This document shows, one piece after another, positions 1 through 7,127 of a stretch of DNA of 47,344 nucleotides (positions are counted from its first letter, which is position 1; each line of letters begins with the position of its first letter). The DNA is taken from contig JBPCNP010000069.1 of the NCBI GenBank assembly GCA_051001215.1, positions 1 through 47,344 on the forward strand, read 5' to 3'. Both the position numbers and the translations under genes were made by a program. Origin of the DNA: DATAQC01 sp051001215. GTDB lineage: Bacteria; Actinomycetota; Acidimicrobiia; Acidimicrobiales; AC-14. The notes below the pieces were generated by a model. It saw only the letters and a program-made list of their open reading frames with translations. It ran no database searches and had not been told where the DNA came from.

Positions 1-325
1 CCGGGTCATCGGGATCACGCTCCGAGGTTGCCGCCGCGGCCATGGCCATGCGCTCGTCGTGGCCGAAGCGCCGTGGGCCCCCGGGGCGAGGTTCATCGTC
101 GAGGCCGTCGAGGCCCTTGTCCCGGAAGCGATTCCGCCACTTGGCCACGTTCGACTCATGCATGCCCACGGTGGCAGCGATCTGTCGAGAGGGAACGCCC
201 TCGGCCGCCGCCAGGATGATCCGAGCCCGACGGGCGGCCCGCACCGACGTCGTGTGCGCGGACACCCGTCGGTGCAACTCAGCTCGCTCGTCGTCGGTCA
301 CGGTGATGGGAGGCGCTGTCCACAT
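1..325 (-). CDS. IS630-family transposase, N-terminal part, cut by window edge
   Basis: Reading leftwards from an ATG at 323-325 gives an open frame of 108 codons that runs off the window without a stop. It contains a helix-turn-helix typical of IS630/Tc1-mariner transposases: an arginine-rich helix (VRAARRARIILAAAEG), then GVPSRQIAATVGMHESNVAKW, then RFRDKGLDGLDDEPRPGGPRR. This is the DNA-binding domain; the DDE catalytic domain would lie outside the window. I cannot see a terminal inverted repeat in the roughly 100 bases between this start and the neighbouring gene. The family call rests on the HTH and the Gly/Pro-rich linker only. Confidence 0.8.
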   Translation of the reverse strand, partial: MWTAPPITVTDDERAELHRRVSAHTTSVRAARRARIILAAAEGVPSRQIAATVGMHESNVAKWRNRFRDKGLDGLDDEPRPGGPRRFGHDERMAMAAAATSERDPDDP

Positions 326-431
326 GCCGACTTACTACACGCGTTCTATTCGCGCGATGGAGCACTAGGCCGTCGTCGTAGACGATACTCTCGGGCATGG
401 ACCTGGCCAACACGCCGCTGGTCCTCGTCGG

Positions 432-1496
432 TCAGCCGGCCCGCGGTCGTCGGGGTGCGGACACGATCCCCAACGTCGCTTCTCGCAGCGGCGACGACTG
501 GGCCTGGATCGACCAGAAGGCGGCCTCGCGCACCAGGCGTTGGGCGGGGTGGTCGAGACCCATGGCCCGGCCACCGGTAGCGGCCACCAGGGCCTGGGCC
601 GAGCGCATGGCCAAATCGAGGCTGAGGGCCCGGGCCTCGACCATGGCGTTCAGATGGGCGTCGTCGGTGCGCTCGGAGTCAGACAGGGCGTACGACCGGT
701 CCCGGCACTGGTCCAATTCGGCCGCCAGGGAGCGGCTGGCCCGGTCCACCGCCGGCTGACCGCCCCCGGGGCCGACCGCGGCTCGCTCGCCGAGCAGCCG
801 GGTCGCGGTTGTGGCCAGGCCGAACGGCGCAGGATGGGGCTGGGACGTGGCTGCCCGGTCTCGCCCGCGCCAGGCACCGATGTCGATGGTGGCGACCACC
901 TGGTCGGCCGGGACGAACAGGTCGTCGAAGGCCAGGCGCACGGTTGCCGACGCGGCCATGGCCGACATGGCCAGCGGGGGAGTGGGGCGCACCGACGGCC
1001 CGGCAGTCTCGGCGTCGAGCAGGAAGAACAACGCCTGGCCGGGGCCCCGCCCGCCGGGGGCGGCGCTGGTGTCGCCGTCGCCGTCGCCGTCGTCGGCCTC
1101 GATCGCCGCGGCCACGGCGAAGAGCCGGGCCAGTCCCCACGACGTCACCCAGGGCGCCTCGCCGCGCACCCTCCACCCGCCGGGGACGGCCCGGGCGACC
1201 ACCGCCGGGGGCCCGGGCCGGCGCAGGTAGGCGAAGGCCACGCCGCCGAGCACCGACCCCTGGCACAGTCCCGGGAGCCACCGGTCACGCAACCCGTCGT
1301 TGTCCGACCTCGCCAGCAGGCGAACCGGAGCGTGGTGCTGCACCCACACGAAGAAGGTGACACCGCAGGCCCCGGCCAGTGCCTCGTACGCGGGGCGCGT
1401 CACCGACGTGGGCGCAGCACACCCTCCGTATTCGACTGGGCCGGCCAGTCCGCACAGGCCGGCATCGGCCAGGGCGTCGAGGTGGCCCCGGGGCAC
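432..1496 (-). CDS. Acyl-CoA dehydrogenase-like flavoprotein
   Basis: The protein has the layout of the acyl-CoA dehydrogenase family: an N-terminal helical part (HLDALADAGLCGLAGPVEYGG), a middle beta domain with a WVTSWG-like segment and a segment ATVRLAFDDLFVPADQVV typical of the family, and a C-terminal helical bundle ending near ALVAATGGRAMGLDHPAQRLVREAAF. FAD-dependent alpha,beta-dehydrogenation or a related flavin reaction is inferred; the substrate is unknown. The coordinates use the first in-frame GTG (1494-1496), but family-like sequence (DLVVAARRLADELLAPAAEAT) continues upstream to about 1560 with no ATG, GTG or TTG between there and the upstream gene's stop at 1669. The true start is therefore probably upstream. 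It follows the SufR-like regulator gene on the same strand and is probably cotranscribed. Confidence 0.8.
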   Translation of the reverse strand: MPRGHLDALADAGLCGLAGPVEYGGCAAPTSVTRPAYEALAGACGVTFFVWVQHHAPVRLLARSDNDGLRDRWLPGLCQGSVLGGVAFAYLRRPGPPAVVARAVPGGWRVRGEAPWVTSWGLARLFAVAAAIEADDGDGDGDTSAAPGGRGPGQALFFLLDAETAGPSVRPTPPLAMSAMAASATVRLAFDDLFVPADQVVATIDIGAWRGRDRAATSQPHPAPFGLATTATRLLGERAAVGPGGGQPAVDRASRSLAAELDQCRDRSYALSDSERTDDAHLNAMVEARALSLDLAMRSAQALVAATGGRAMGLDHPAQRLVREAAFWSIQAQSSPLREATLGIVSAPRRPRAG

Positions 1497-1668
1497 TACC
1501 GCGGCCTGATCGGTGGCCTCGGCGGCGGGGGCCAGCAGTTCGTCGGCCAGCCGCCGGGCGGCGACGACGAGGTCGGCGGGTTCCGATCCGTCGGCGGACG
1601 ACTCTGGCCCAGGCGTCAGGACATCGTGGATGCCTGCGTCGAGCCGAGCGTCGCTCGAGAAGCGGGGG

Positions 1669-2304
1669 TCAGGCGTCGTGGTGGGGGCGGATGCAGTAGG
1701 AGCACACCGCGTCGCCGGCCATGGTGTGGGCCACCCGGTCGACTTCGACGTCGGGGCCCAGCACGCGCCGGATGAGCGAGAGCTCCATGGCGCACACGGC
1801 GGGATGGCGCTCGGCCACGCGATGCACGGCGCAGTTGTTCTCGGTGAGCACCAGGTCGCCGTCGGCGGTCTCGGACCACTCGGCCAGGTACCCGGCTTCG
1901 TCGCGGATGGCGGCAATGCCGGCGACGCGGTCGGACAGGGTGTCGCGGCCGGCCAGCGCGGACTCGTACTCGGCCACCTGCTTGTCGGTGCGGCGGGCGA
2001 ACACCGCGGCCATGGCGGCGGGCCCGGCGTGCTCGGTCACATCCTCGAGCAGGTCGAGGGCGATGGCGTCGTACCGGCGGGGGAACAGCTCGACGCCCGC
2101 CGTCGACAGGCGCCAGCCTGTAGCCGGCCTGCCCCGGGCCTGGCGGGCGCACTCGGTGGTCTCCACCAGGCCGTCGGCCTCGAGAGCGGCGAGATGGCGG
2201 CGTACGCCCATCCCGGTGAGATCGAGCTCGGCGGCCAACTCCGTGACCGTCACGCCGGGGTTCTTTCGCAGCAGGAGGAGGAGCTTGCGGCGGGTCGTCA
2301 CCAA
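1669..2304 (-). CDS. SufR-like HTH transcriptional regulator with Cys cluster
   Basis: 211 residues. Residues 1-75 form a DeoR/ArsR-like winged helix (TRRKLLLLLRKNPGVTVTELAAELDLTGMGVRRHLAALEADGLVE). The C-terminal half carries a cysteine set: NNC, then 12 residues, then C in HPAVCAMEL, and near the end CSYC. Actinobacterial SufR-type regulators bind an Fe-S cluster through a C-x12-C plus downstream ligands, so metal or Fe-S sensing is likely. No suf genes are in view; the adjacent downstream gene is an acyl-CoA dehydrogenase. The start is TTG 2302-2304 or the next codon, GTG. Two inverted repeats lie directly upstream and may be its operators, shared with the divergent pafB-like gene. Confidence 0.85.
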   Translation of the reverse strand: MVTTRRKLLLLLRKNPGVTVTELAAELDLTGMGVRRHLAALEADGLVETTECARQARGRPATGWRLSTAGVELFPRRYDAIALDLLEDVTEHAGPAAMAAVFARRTDKQVAEYESALAGRDTLSDRVAGIAAIRDEAGYLAEWSETADGDLVLTENNCAVHRVAERHPAVCAMELSLIRRVLGPDVEVDRVAHTMAGDAVCSYCIRPHHDA

Positions 2305-2340
2305 GTTCCGAGGTTACCGGAACATTTCCGGGAGTCCGGA
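2305..2340. promoter_or_regulatory. Two inverted repeats in the divergent promoter region
   Basis: GTTCCG (2305-2310) is mirrored by CGGAAC (2318-2323) around a 7-base spacer. A second pair, TCCGG/CCGGA with a 4-base spacer, follows at 2327-2340. They sit between the SufR-like regulator (leftwards) and the WYL gene (rightwards). The position fits an autoregulatory operator, but no factor is proven. Confidence 0.45.
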
Positions 2341-2393
2341 CAAGAAGCACCCGGCCGCCGGTACGGTGGCCTCGTGGGGACGAGGAGAGGGCG

Positions 2394-3311
2394 ATGAACA
2401 GGCTCGAACGCCTCATCAACCTGGTGGCCGCCCTCCTCGACGCGGCTCGACCGCTCAGCGCCGAGGACCTGCGCCAGCGGGTGCCCGGTTACCCCGATGA
2501 CAAGGCCACGTTCCGGCGGGCCTTCGAGCGCGACAAGGAGACATTGCGCGACATGGGGGTGCCGGTGGTGACCGAGGCCATCGACCCGGCCGAGCCGGCC
2601 ATGGTGGGGTACCGCATCCCGAAGGAGGACTACTACCTGGCCGACCCGGGCCTGGCCGCCGACGAGCTGGCCGCCCTGCACCTGGCCGCGTCGGCCGTGC
2701 ACCTCGAGGGGGCCGACGGCATGGGGGCGCTGTGGAAGCTGGGCGGGGAGGTGGCCGAAGCCGGCCCCACCGCGACGGTGGCGGCGTTGCCCGGGGAGGC
2801 TCATCTGGCTGCGCTGTTCGCGGCCATCTCCGAGCGACGTCGGGTCAGCTTCGACTACCGGGGCCGGCCCCGCCGAATCGAGCCTCACCGGCTGTCGTTC
2901 CGCAACGGCCACTGGTACCTGGCAGGGCGCGACACCGACGCCGACGACGCCCGGTCGTACCGCCTCGACCGCATCGAGTCCGACGTGGACACGGCCGGCG
3001 CCCCGGGCGCCTTCGAGCCGGCTCCGGCCGCGACATCGGCGCCGCCGCCGTGGGAGACGGGCGGCGATGCCCCTGTCGCCGGTCGCCTCCTGGTCGATTC
3101 CGACCAGGCGGCATGGGCCACCGGCCACCTCGGGACCGACGCCGTCGAGGAGCGGCGCTCCGACGGTTCGGCGGTCTTCGCCGTGCGGGTGACGAACCGT
3201 GACGCCTTCCGCTCGTTCGTGCTCGGCTTCCTCGACCACGCCGAGGTGCTCGGCCCGCCCGACCTGCGGGCCGACATGGTGGCCTGGCTGGAGGCACTTT
3301 GTCCCGAGTGA
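2394..3311 (+). CDS. pafB: WYL-domain transcriptional regulator PafB-like
   Basis: 305 residues. An N-terminal winged helix (residues 1-60, NRLERLINLVAALLDAARPLS) is followed by a WYL domain around residues 140-200, with the WYL triplet visible at 174-176 (NGHWYLAGRD). In mycobacteria PafB and PafC form a heteromeric activator of the RecA/LexA-independent DNA damage response and lie next to tatA-tatC-helY, as here. Its stop overlaps the next gene's GTG by 4 bases (GTGA), which supports translational coupling. The proteasome-ligase gene pafA that often precedes this pair is not in the window. The ATG start follows a GAGG stretch. Confidence 0.92.
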   Translation: MNRLERLINLVAALLDAARPLSAEDLRQRVPGYPDDKATFRRAFERDKETLRDMGVPVVTEAIDPAEPAMVGYRIPKEDYYLADPGLAADELAALHLAASAVHLEGADGMGALWKLGGEVAEAGPTATVAALPGEAHLAALFAAISERRRVSFDYRGRPRRIEPHRLSFRNGHWYLAGRDTDADDARSYRLDRIESDVDTAGAPGAFEPAPAATSAPPPWETGGDAPVAGRLLVDSDQAAWATGHLGTDAVEERRSDGSAVFAVRVTNRDAFRSFVLGFLDHAEVLGPPDLRADMVAWLEALCPE

Positions 3312-4303
3312 GCGCCCACGAGCGCCTCCAGCGGCTGCTGGCCCTGGTGCCATGGGTGGCGGCCCACGACGGACCCCAGGTGGCCGATGTTTGCGCCCGC
3401 TTCGGCTGCACCGAAGCCGAGCTGGCCAGTGATCTGGAGCTGCTGTTCCTGTGCGGCCTGCACCCCTACACGCCCGACACGCTCATCGATGTCGACGTCG
3501 CCGACGGCCGGGTCTGGATTCGCTACGCCGACTACTTTGCCCGGCCCCTCCGTCTCACCCCGGGCGAAGGCCTGGCCCTGCTGGTCGCAGGCACCAGCCT
3601 CCTCGCCGCCCCCGGGGCCGAGCGCGGGGGACAGGGCCCGAGCGGCCCCCTGAGCGGGGGACAGGGCCCCCTGGCCCGGGGCCTGGCCAAGTTGGCCGCC
3701 GCGCTGGGCGTGGGCGCCGAGGACTCGGTCGACGTGTCGCTCGGCCCGGCACCGCCCGAGACCTTCCGCTCCCTGTCGGAGGCCGTCAACGCCCACCAGC
3801 AGGTGGAGCTGGAGTACTACGCGTTCGGCCGCGACGAATGGACCCAGCGCGTGGTCGATCCCTACGCCGTCTTCTCTGCCGGGGGCCAGTGGTACCTGTC
3901 CGCTTTCTGTCACGCGGTGGACGACGAGCGCCTGTTCCGGGTCGACCGCGTTCGCAGTGCCGTCACCCTGGACAGCCGGTTCGAGCCACCGGCCCACAAA
4001 CCCGAGCTCACGGTCTACCGGGCCGAGCCCGACGACCCGCGGGTGACCCTCGAACTGGAGCCGGCGGCCCGATGGGTGGTCGAGCAGTACCCGAGCGAGG
4101 CCGTCGAGGCCCTCGACGGTGGACGCCTGCGGGTGACGCTGGCGGTCAGCGAGCGGGCCTGGTTGGAACGGCTCCTGCTTCGCCTCGGACCGGTGGCCAG
4201 GGTCGTCACGGGCGACGCCGACGTGGCTGCGGGTGCGGCCTGCCGCCTCCTGAGGCGCTATCGGGCTGGGGTAGCCTCGCCTCCATGGTCGACGAGCGGG
4301 TGA
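3308..4303 (+). CDS. pafC: WYL-domain transcriptional regulator PafC-like
   Basis: 331 residues from GTG 3308, chosen because it overlaps the pafB stop as GTGA; a TTG at 3299 is also in frame. An N-terminal HTH (ERLQRLLALVPWVAAHDGPQVADVCARFGC) precedes a WYL domain with the triplet at about 195-197 (GGQWYLSAF). It is the likely partner of the preceding PafB. The linker near residues 105-120 carries a 16-base direct repeat (starting at 3624 and again at 3654) that encodes a duplicated GGQGP, a small local expansion. The 3' end overlaps the start of lepB by 19 bases. Confidence 0.92.
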   Translation: MSAHERLQRLLALVPWVAAHDGPQVADVCARFGCTEAELASDLELLFLCGLHPYTPDTLIDVDVADGRVWIRYADYFARPLRLTPGEGLALLVAGTSLLAAPGAERGGQGPSGPLSGGQGPLARGLAKLAAALGVGAEDSVDVSLGPAPPETFRSLSEAVNAHQQVELEYYAFGRDEWTQRVVDPYAVFSAGGQWYLSAFCHAVDDERLFRVDRVRSAVTLDSRFEPPAHKPELTVYRAEPDDPRVTLELEPAARWVVEQYPSEAVEALDGGRLRVTLAVSERAWLERLLLRLGPVARVVTGDADVAAGAACRLLRRYRAGVASPPWSTSG

Positions 4304-4869
4304 GCCTTCCCGACACTCTCACCGCTCCACCCCCGGAGTCCAAGCCATCGGGCATGCGGGGGGCCATCGAGTGGATCGTCATCCTCGTCGGCGCCCTGAT
4401 CGTCGCCCTGGTCGTCAAGACCTTTTTGCTGCAGGCGTTCTACATCCCGTCGGGCTCGATGGAGCCCACCCTCATGATCGGCGACCGGGTGCTGGTCAAC
4501 AAGGTCAGCTACGACCTCCACGACGTGCATCGAGGCGACGTCGTCGTCTTCCGCAGCCCGCCCGGCGAGGACAACCCCGAGATCAAAGACCTCATCAAAC
4601 GGGTGATCGGCCTGCCAAACGAGACCGTCGAGGGCCACGACGGCCGGGTCTTCATCAACGGGGACCCGCTGAAGGAGCCCTACCTGCCCACCGGCACCTC
4701 TACATCGTCGTTCCCTCCCGAGAGGATCCCACCCGGGCAACTCTGGATGATGGGCGACAACCGCTCCAACTCCAAGGACAGCCGCTTCTTCCACACAGTC
4801 TCGGAAGACCTGGTGGTGGGCCGCGCCTTCGTCAAGGTCTGGCCGCTGAGCCAGATCGGTCTCCTCTGA
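4285..4869 (+). CDS. lepB: Signal peptidase I
   Basis: 194 residues. It cleaves signal peptides of exported pre-proteins at the outer face of the membrane. One N-terminal membrane segment (about 28-45) is followed by the catalytic serine box IPSGSMEPTL (Ser58), the catalytic lysine in IKRVIGLPNE (Lys105), and the late conserved block GDNRSNSKDSR. The length is typical of actinobacterial type I enzymes. The ATG at 4285 lies inside the 3' end of pafC, so expression is probably coupled. Together with the nearby tatA/tatC it makes an export-related cluster. Confidence 0.95.
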   Translation: MVDERVSLPDTLTAPPPESKPSGMRGAIEWIVILVGALIVALVVKTFLLQAFYIPSGSMEPTLMIGDRVLVNKVSYDLHDVHRGDVVVFRSPPGEDNPEIKDLIKRVIGLPNETVEGHDGRVFINGDPLKEPYLPTGTSTSSFPPERIPPGQLWMMGDNRSNSKDSRFFHTVSEDLVVGRAFVKVWPLSQIGLL

Positions 4870-4872
4870 CGC

Positions 4873-5577
4873 TCACGGCGACGATCTGAGAGCCTCGAGC
4901 ATGCGGTCGACGTGGTCGCTGTAGACGCCGTCGATGCCCATCCGCACCAGGTCCCCGAGCACCCGCTCGTGCTGGGCGTCCCACGCGAAGGCCAGCCGGC
5001 CGAAACGGTGGAACAGGGTGGTGAGCCCGGCCGACCAGTCGGACTGATGGAGGTTGACGGCGTCGATGCCGGCCTGGGCCAGCTGGGCGGCCCGACGCTC
5101 GGGACCGCGGTGCATCAGCCGCAGACGGGTGCTGTCGACCAGATGTACGGTCGGCCACCGGGCCCGCCATCCGACGAGGACGTCGAGGTCGGAGTGGCAG
5201 AGCCACAGGCGTTCGACGGCGCCGTTGCCCGCCGCCTCGGCCACCGCCAACGTCGTCTCGGCCGCGTCCAGCGCCTTGACGTCGAGGGAGAGCTCGAAGT
5301 CGGTGCCACACTCGGCGTACAGCTCGGCGAGGGTGGGAACGTGGGCGTCGAGGGCCGACCGGTCGACCTCATTGATCGCCCGGCGTCGAAAGCGACCGCC
5401 GGCTCGGCCGTCGTGGTCGAGGACGGCGACGCCGTCGGCGGTCAGCCACACATCGCTCTCCAGGCCGCTCGCTCCGAGGCGGAGGCCGAGGCGGAAGGCG
5501 TCGAGGGTGTTCTCGGGGGCGTGGGCCCGGGCGCCGCGGTGGGCGAAGGCGATCGGGGGTCGGCGGAGCGGCTCCAC
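4873..5577 (-). CDS. Glycerophosphodiester phosphodiesterase
   Basis: 234 residues with the GDPD TIM-barrel signature: AHRGARAHAPENT (His13, Arg14, Glu22), the metal ligands in LESDVWLTADGVAVLDHD (Glu40, Asp42, His55), and a late glycine/histidine-rich end (GIDGVYSDHVDRM). It would hydrolyse glycerophosphodiesters to glycerol 3-phosphate plus an alcohol. There is no signal peptide, so it is probably cytosolic (UgpQ-like). It is convergent with lepB (only 3 bases apart) and divergent from the small membrane gene ahead of tatA. Confidence 0.9.
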   Translation of the reverse strand: MEPLRRPPIAFAHRGARAHAPENTLDAFRLGLRLGASGLESDVWLTADGVAVLDHDGRAGGRFRRRAINEVDRSALDAHVPTLAELYAECGTDFELSLDVKALDAAETTLAVAEAAGNGAVERLWLCHSDLDVLVGWRARWPTVHLVDSTRLRLMHRGPERRAAQLAQAGIDAVNLHQSDWSAGLTTLFHRFGRLAFAWDAQHERVLGDLVRMGIDGVYSDHVDRMLEALRSSP

Positions 5578-5608
5578 TTTCGGACTCTACGGCGCGTAGC
5601 ATTGGGGG

Positions 5609-5815
5609 ATGACTGCACTGTGGATCGTGTTGGGACTGATGGCGGCGGTCGGCGTGGCCGCGATCGTCCGGGTCCTGGCGCGCGTCCTGGCTGCGGCGCG
5701 CCAGCTCCAGCGCAACGTGGACATGCTGGGACAGTCGGTGAACGCCGAGTTGCAGCGCCTGGGCGGCGACGTGAACGAGCTGGGCGAGTCCATCGACAAG
5801 ACCCGTCGCCGGTAG
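5609..5815 (+). CDS. Small membrane protein upstream of tatA
   Basis: 68 residues: one N-terminal membrane segment (LWIVLGLMAAVGVAAIVRVLARVLAAA) and an amphipathic C-terminal helix (LGQSVNAELQRLGGDVNELGESIDK) ending in basic residues. This resembles short DUF948-like membrane-anchored coiled-coil proteins. It lies 9 bases ahead of tatA and is probably in the same transcript. The role is unknown. Confidence 0.75.
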   Translation: MTALWIVLGLMAAVGVAAIVRVLARVLAAARQLQRNVDMLGQSVNAELQRLGGDVNELGESIDKTRRR

Positions 5816-5824
5816 GATCCGCCT

Positions 5825-6364
5825 GTGCCCTCGTCGCTGGGTGCTCCCGAGATCCTCGTGATCCTCGTGGTGGCCCTGATCGTGCTCGGCCCCTCGAAGC
5901 TGCCCGAAGCCGCCCGCCAGATCGGCAAGGCCATGGGCGAGGTCAGGCGCTGGTCCCAGAGCGTGCAGAGCGAGATCCGCGACGTCATCGACGTCAACCC
6001 CGATTCGCCGGTGCCCCCTTCCCCCCCGGTGCCGTCGCCCCCTGTCCCCGCGCCCACTGAACCAGAGCCGCCCGAGCCGTCACCTGCGATTTCCACGCCG
6101 CCTGCTCCGGAGCGACCGGAGCTACCCAACCCGACCCCGCCGGAGCTACCCAACCCGACCCTGCCGGAGCTACCCAACCCGACCCTGCCGGAGCTCCCCG
6201 CCCCCGCCGTGATCGCAGCGTTGCCGATGAGCCCTGGAGAGCTGCCGGCGACGACCACCTCGGTGGACGGACCGTCGGCGAGCCGGCCGGTTGCCCACGC
6301 CCCCGGTGCCGCTCCCGAACCACCGGCCGACGAGTCCTCTTCGGGCGGGCAGCCCGCGGGCTAG
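5825..6364 (+). CDS. tatA: Twin-arginine translocase subunit TatA/TatB
   Basis: 179 residues from a GTG. The first 60 residues are a TatA/B module: a short membrane helix (LGAPEILVILVVALIVLGPSKLPE) and an amphipathic helix (AARQIGKAMGEVRRWSQSVQSEI). TatA/B builds the Tat pore and receptor complex with TatC for folded-protein export. The tail (about 65-179) is Pro/Glu-rich and includes three tandem copies of an 8-residue unit of the type PELPNPTL. The length and FGP-like turn do not decide between TatA and TatB; tatC follows directly. Confidence 0.92.
   Translation: MPSSLGAPEILVILVVALIVLGPSKLPEAARQIGKAMGEVRRWSQSVQSEIRDVIDVNPDSPVPPSPPVPSPPVPAPTEPEPPEPSPAISTPPAPERPELPNPTPPELPNPTLPELPNPTLPELPAPAVIAALPMSPGELPATTTSVDGPSASRPVAHAPGAAPEPPADESSSGGQPAG
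6116..6199 (+). repeat. 24-bp tandem repeat inside tatA
   Basis: Three near-identical 24-base units (6116-6139, 6140-6163, 6164-6187) and a partial fourth, each starting CCGGAGCTACCC. The third and second differ from the first by a C/T change. Being 8 codons long, each unit adds one PELPNPT(P/L) octapeptide to the TatA tail. The sequence is unrelated to the other 24-bp repeat in this window, but the period is the same. Confidence 0.9.
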
Positions 6365-6370
6365 GCGAAC

Positions 6371-7117
6371 ATCGCCATCATCCCCGACGACCGCGAGGTC
6401 GACGAGCCCGAGAGCGGGCGCATGTCGCTCGTCGAGCACCTCACGGAGCTCCGGCGACGTCTCATCATCTGTGCCGTCGCCCTCGCGGTGGGCGGCACGA
6501 TCGCCTTCATCCTCTACAACCGGATCCTGAGCGTACTGATCGGCCCCTACACCGACATCACCCACAAGAAGCGCCTGCTCATAACCGATCCCCTCGAGGG
6601 CTTCGCAACCCGCCTCAAGATCGCCGGCTGGGGCGGGTTGTTCCTGGCCTCGCCCGTGGTGCTCTGGCAGCTGTGGCGGTTCATCACCCCCGGGCTGCAC
6701 AAGCGCGAGAAGCGCTATGCCGTCCCCTTCATCATCGCCTCCATCGTGCTCTTCCTCATGGGGGCCGGGGTGGCCATGCTCACCTTCAGGCCTGCCCTCA
6801 AGTTCCTCATCGGTGTCGGTGGCCCCGACCTCGACCCGATCTTCACGCCGTCGAAGTACCTGAGCCTCATCACCTTGATGATCCTCGCCTTCGGCATCGC
6901 CTTCGAGTTCCCCATCCTGCTCGTGTTCCTCGAACTGGCCGGCGTGGTGCCGAGTCAACGCCTACGCAAGTGGCGGCGCCCGGCCATCGTCGTCATCGTG
7001 ACCGTGGCCGCCGTCATCACCCCCAGCCAGGACCCGTACTCACTGTTCGCCATGGCCATCCCCATGTACGTCTTCTACGAGGCGGCCATCGTGGTGGGCC
7101 GGCTGCTGAAGAAGTAG
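6371..7117 (+). CDS. tatC: Twin-arginine translocase subunit TatC
   Basis: A polytopic membrane protein with the TatC signature: MSLVEHLTELRRRLI at the N-terminus, FIxP-type segments (LWQLWRFITPGLHKREKRYA), FEFPILLVFLELAGV, and a last part with ITPSQDPYSLFAMAIPMYVFYE. It recognises twin-arginine signals together with TatA/B. The first canonical in-frame start is ATG 6422, but the preceding codons (DDREVDEPESGR) look like the usual hydrophilic TatC N-terminus. No ATG/GTG/TTG lies between the in-frame stop at 6362 and 6422. ATC 6371 is therefore proposed as the start, giving 248 residues; this is an inference. Confidence 0.93.
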   Translation: MAIIPDDREVDEPESGRMSLVEHLTELRRRLIICAVALAVGGTIAFILYNRILSVLIGPYTDITHKKRLLITDPLEGFATRLKIAGWGGLFLASPVVLWQLWRFITPGLHKREKRYAVPFIIASIVLFLMGAGVAMLTFRPALKFLIGVGGPDLDPIFTPSKYLSLITLMILAFGIAFEFPILLVFLELAGVVPSQRLRKWRRPAIVVIVTVAAVITPSQDPYSLFAMAIPMYVFYEAAIVVGRLLKK

Positions 7118-7127
7118 TGAGACGAAG

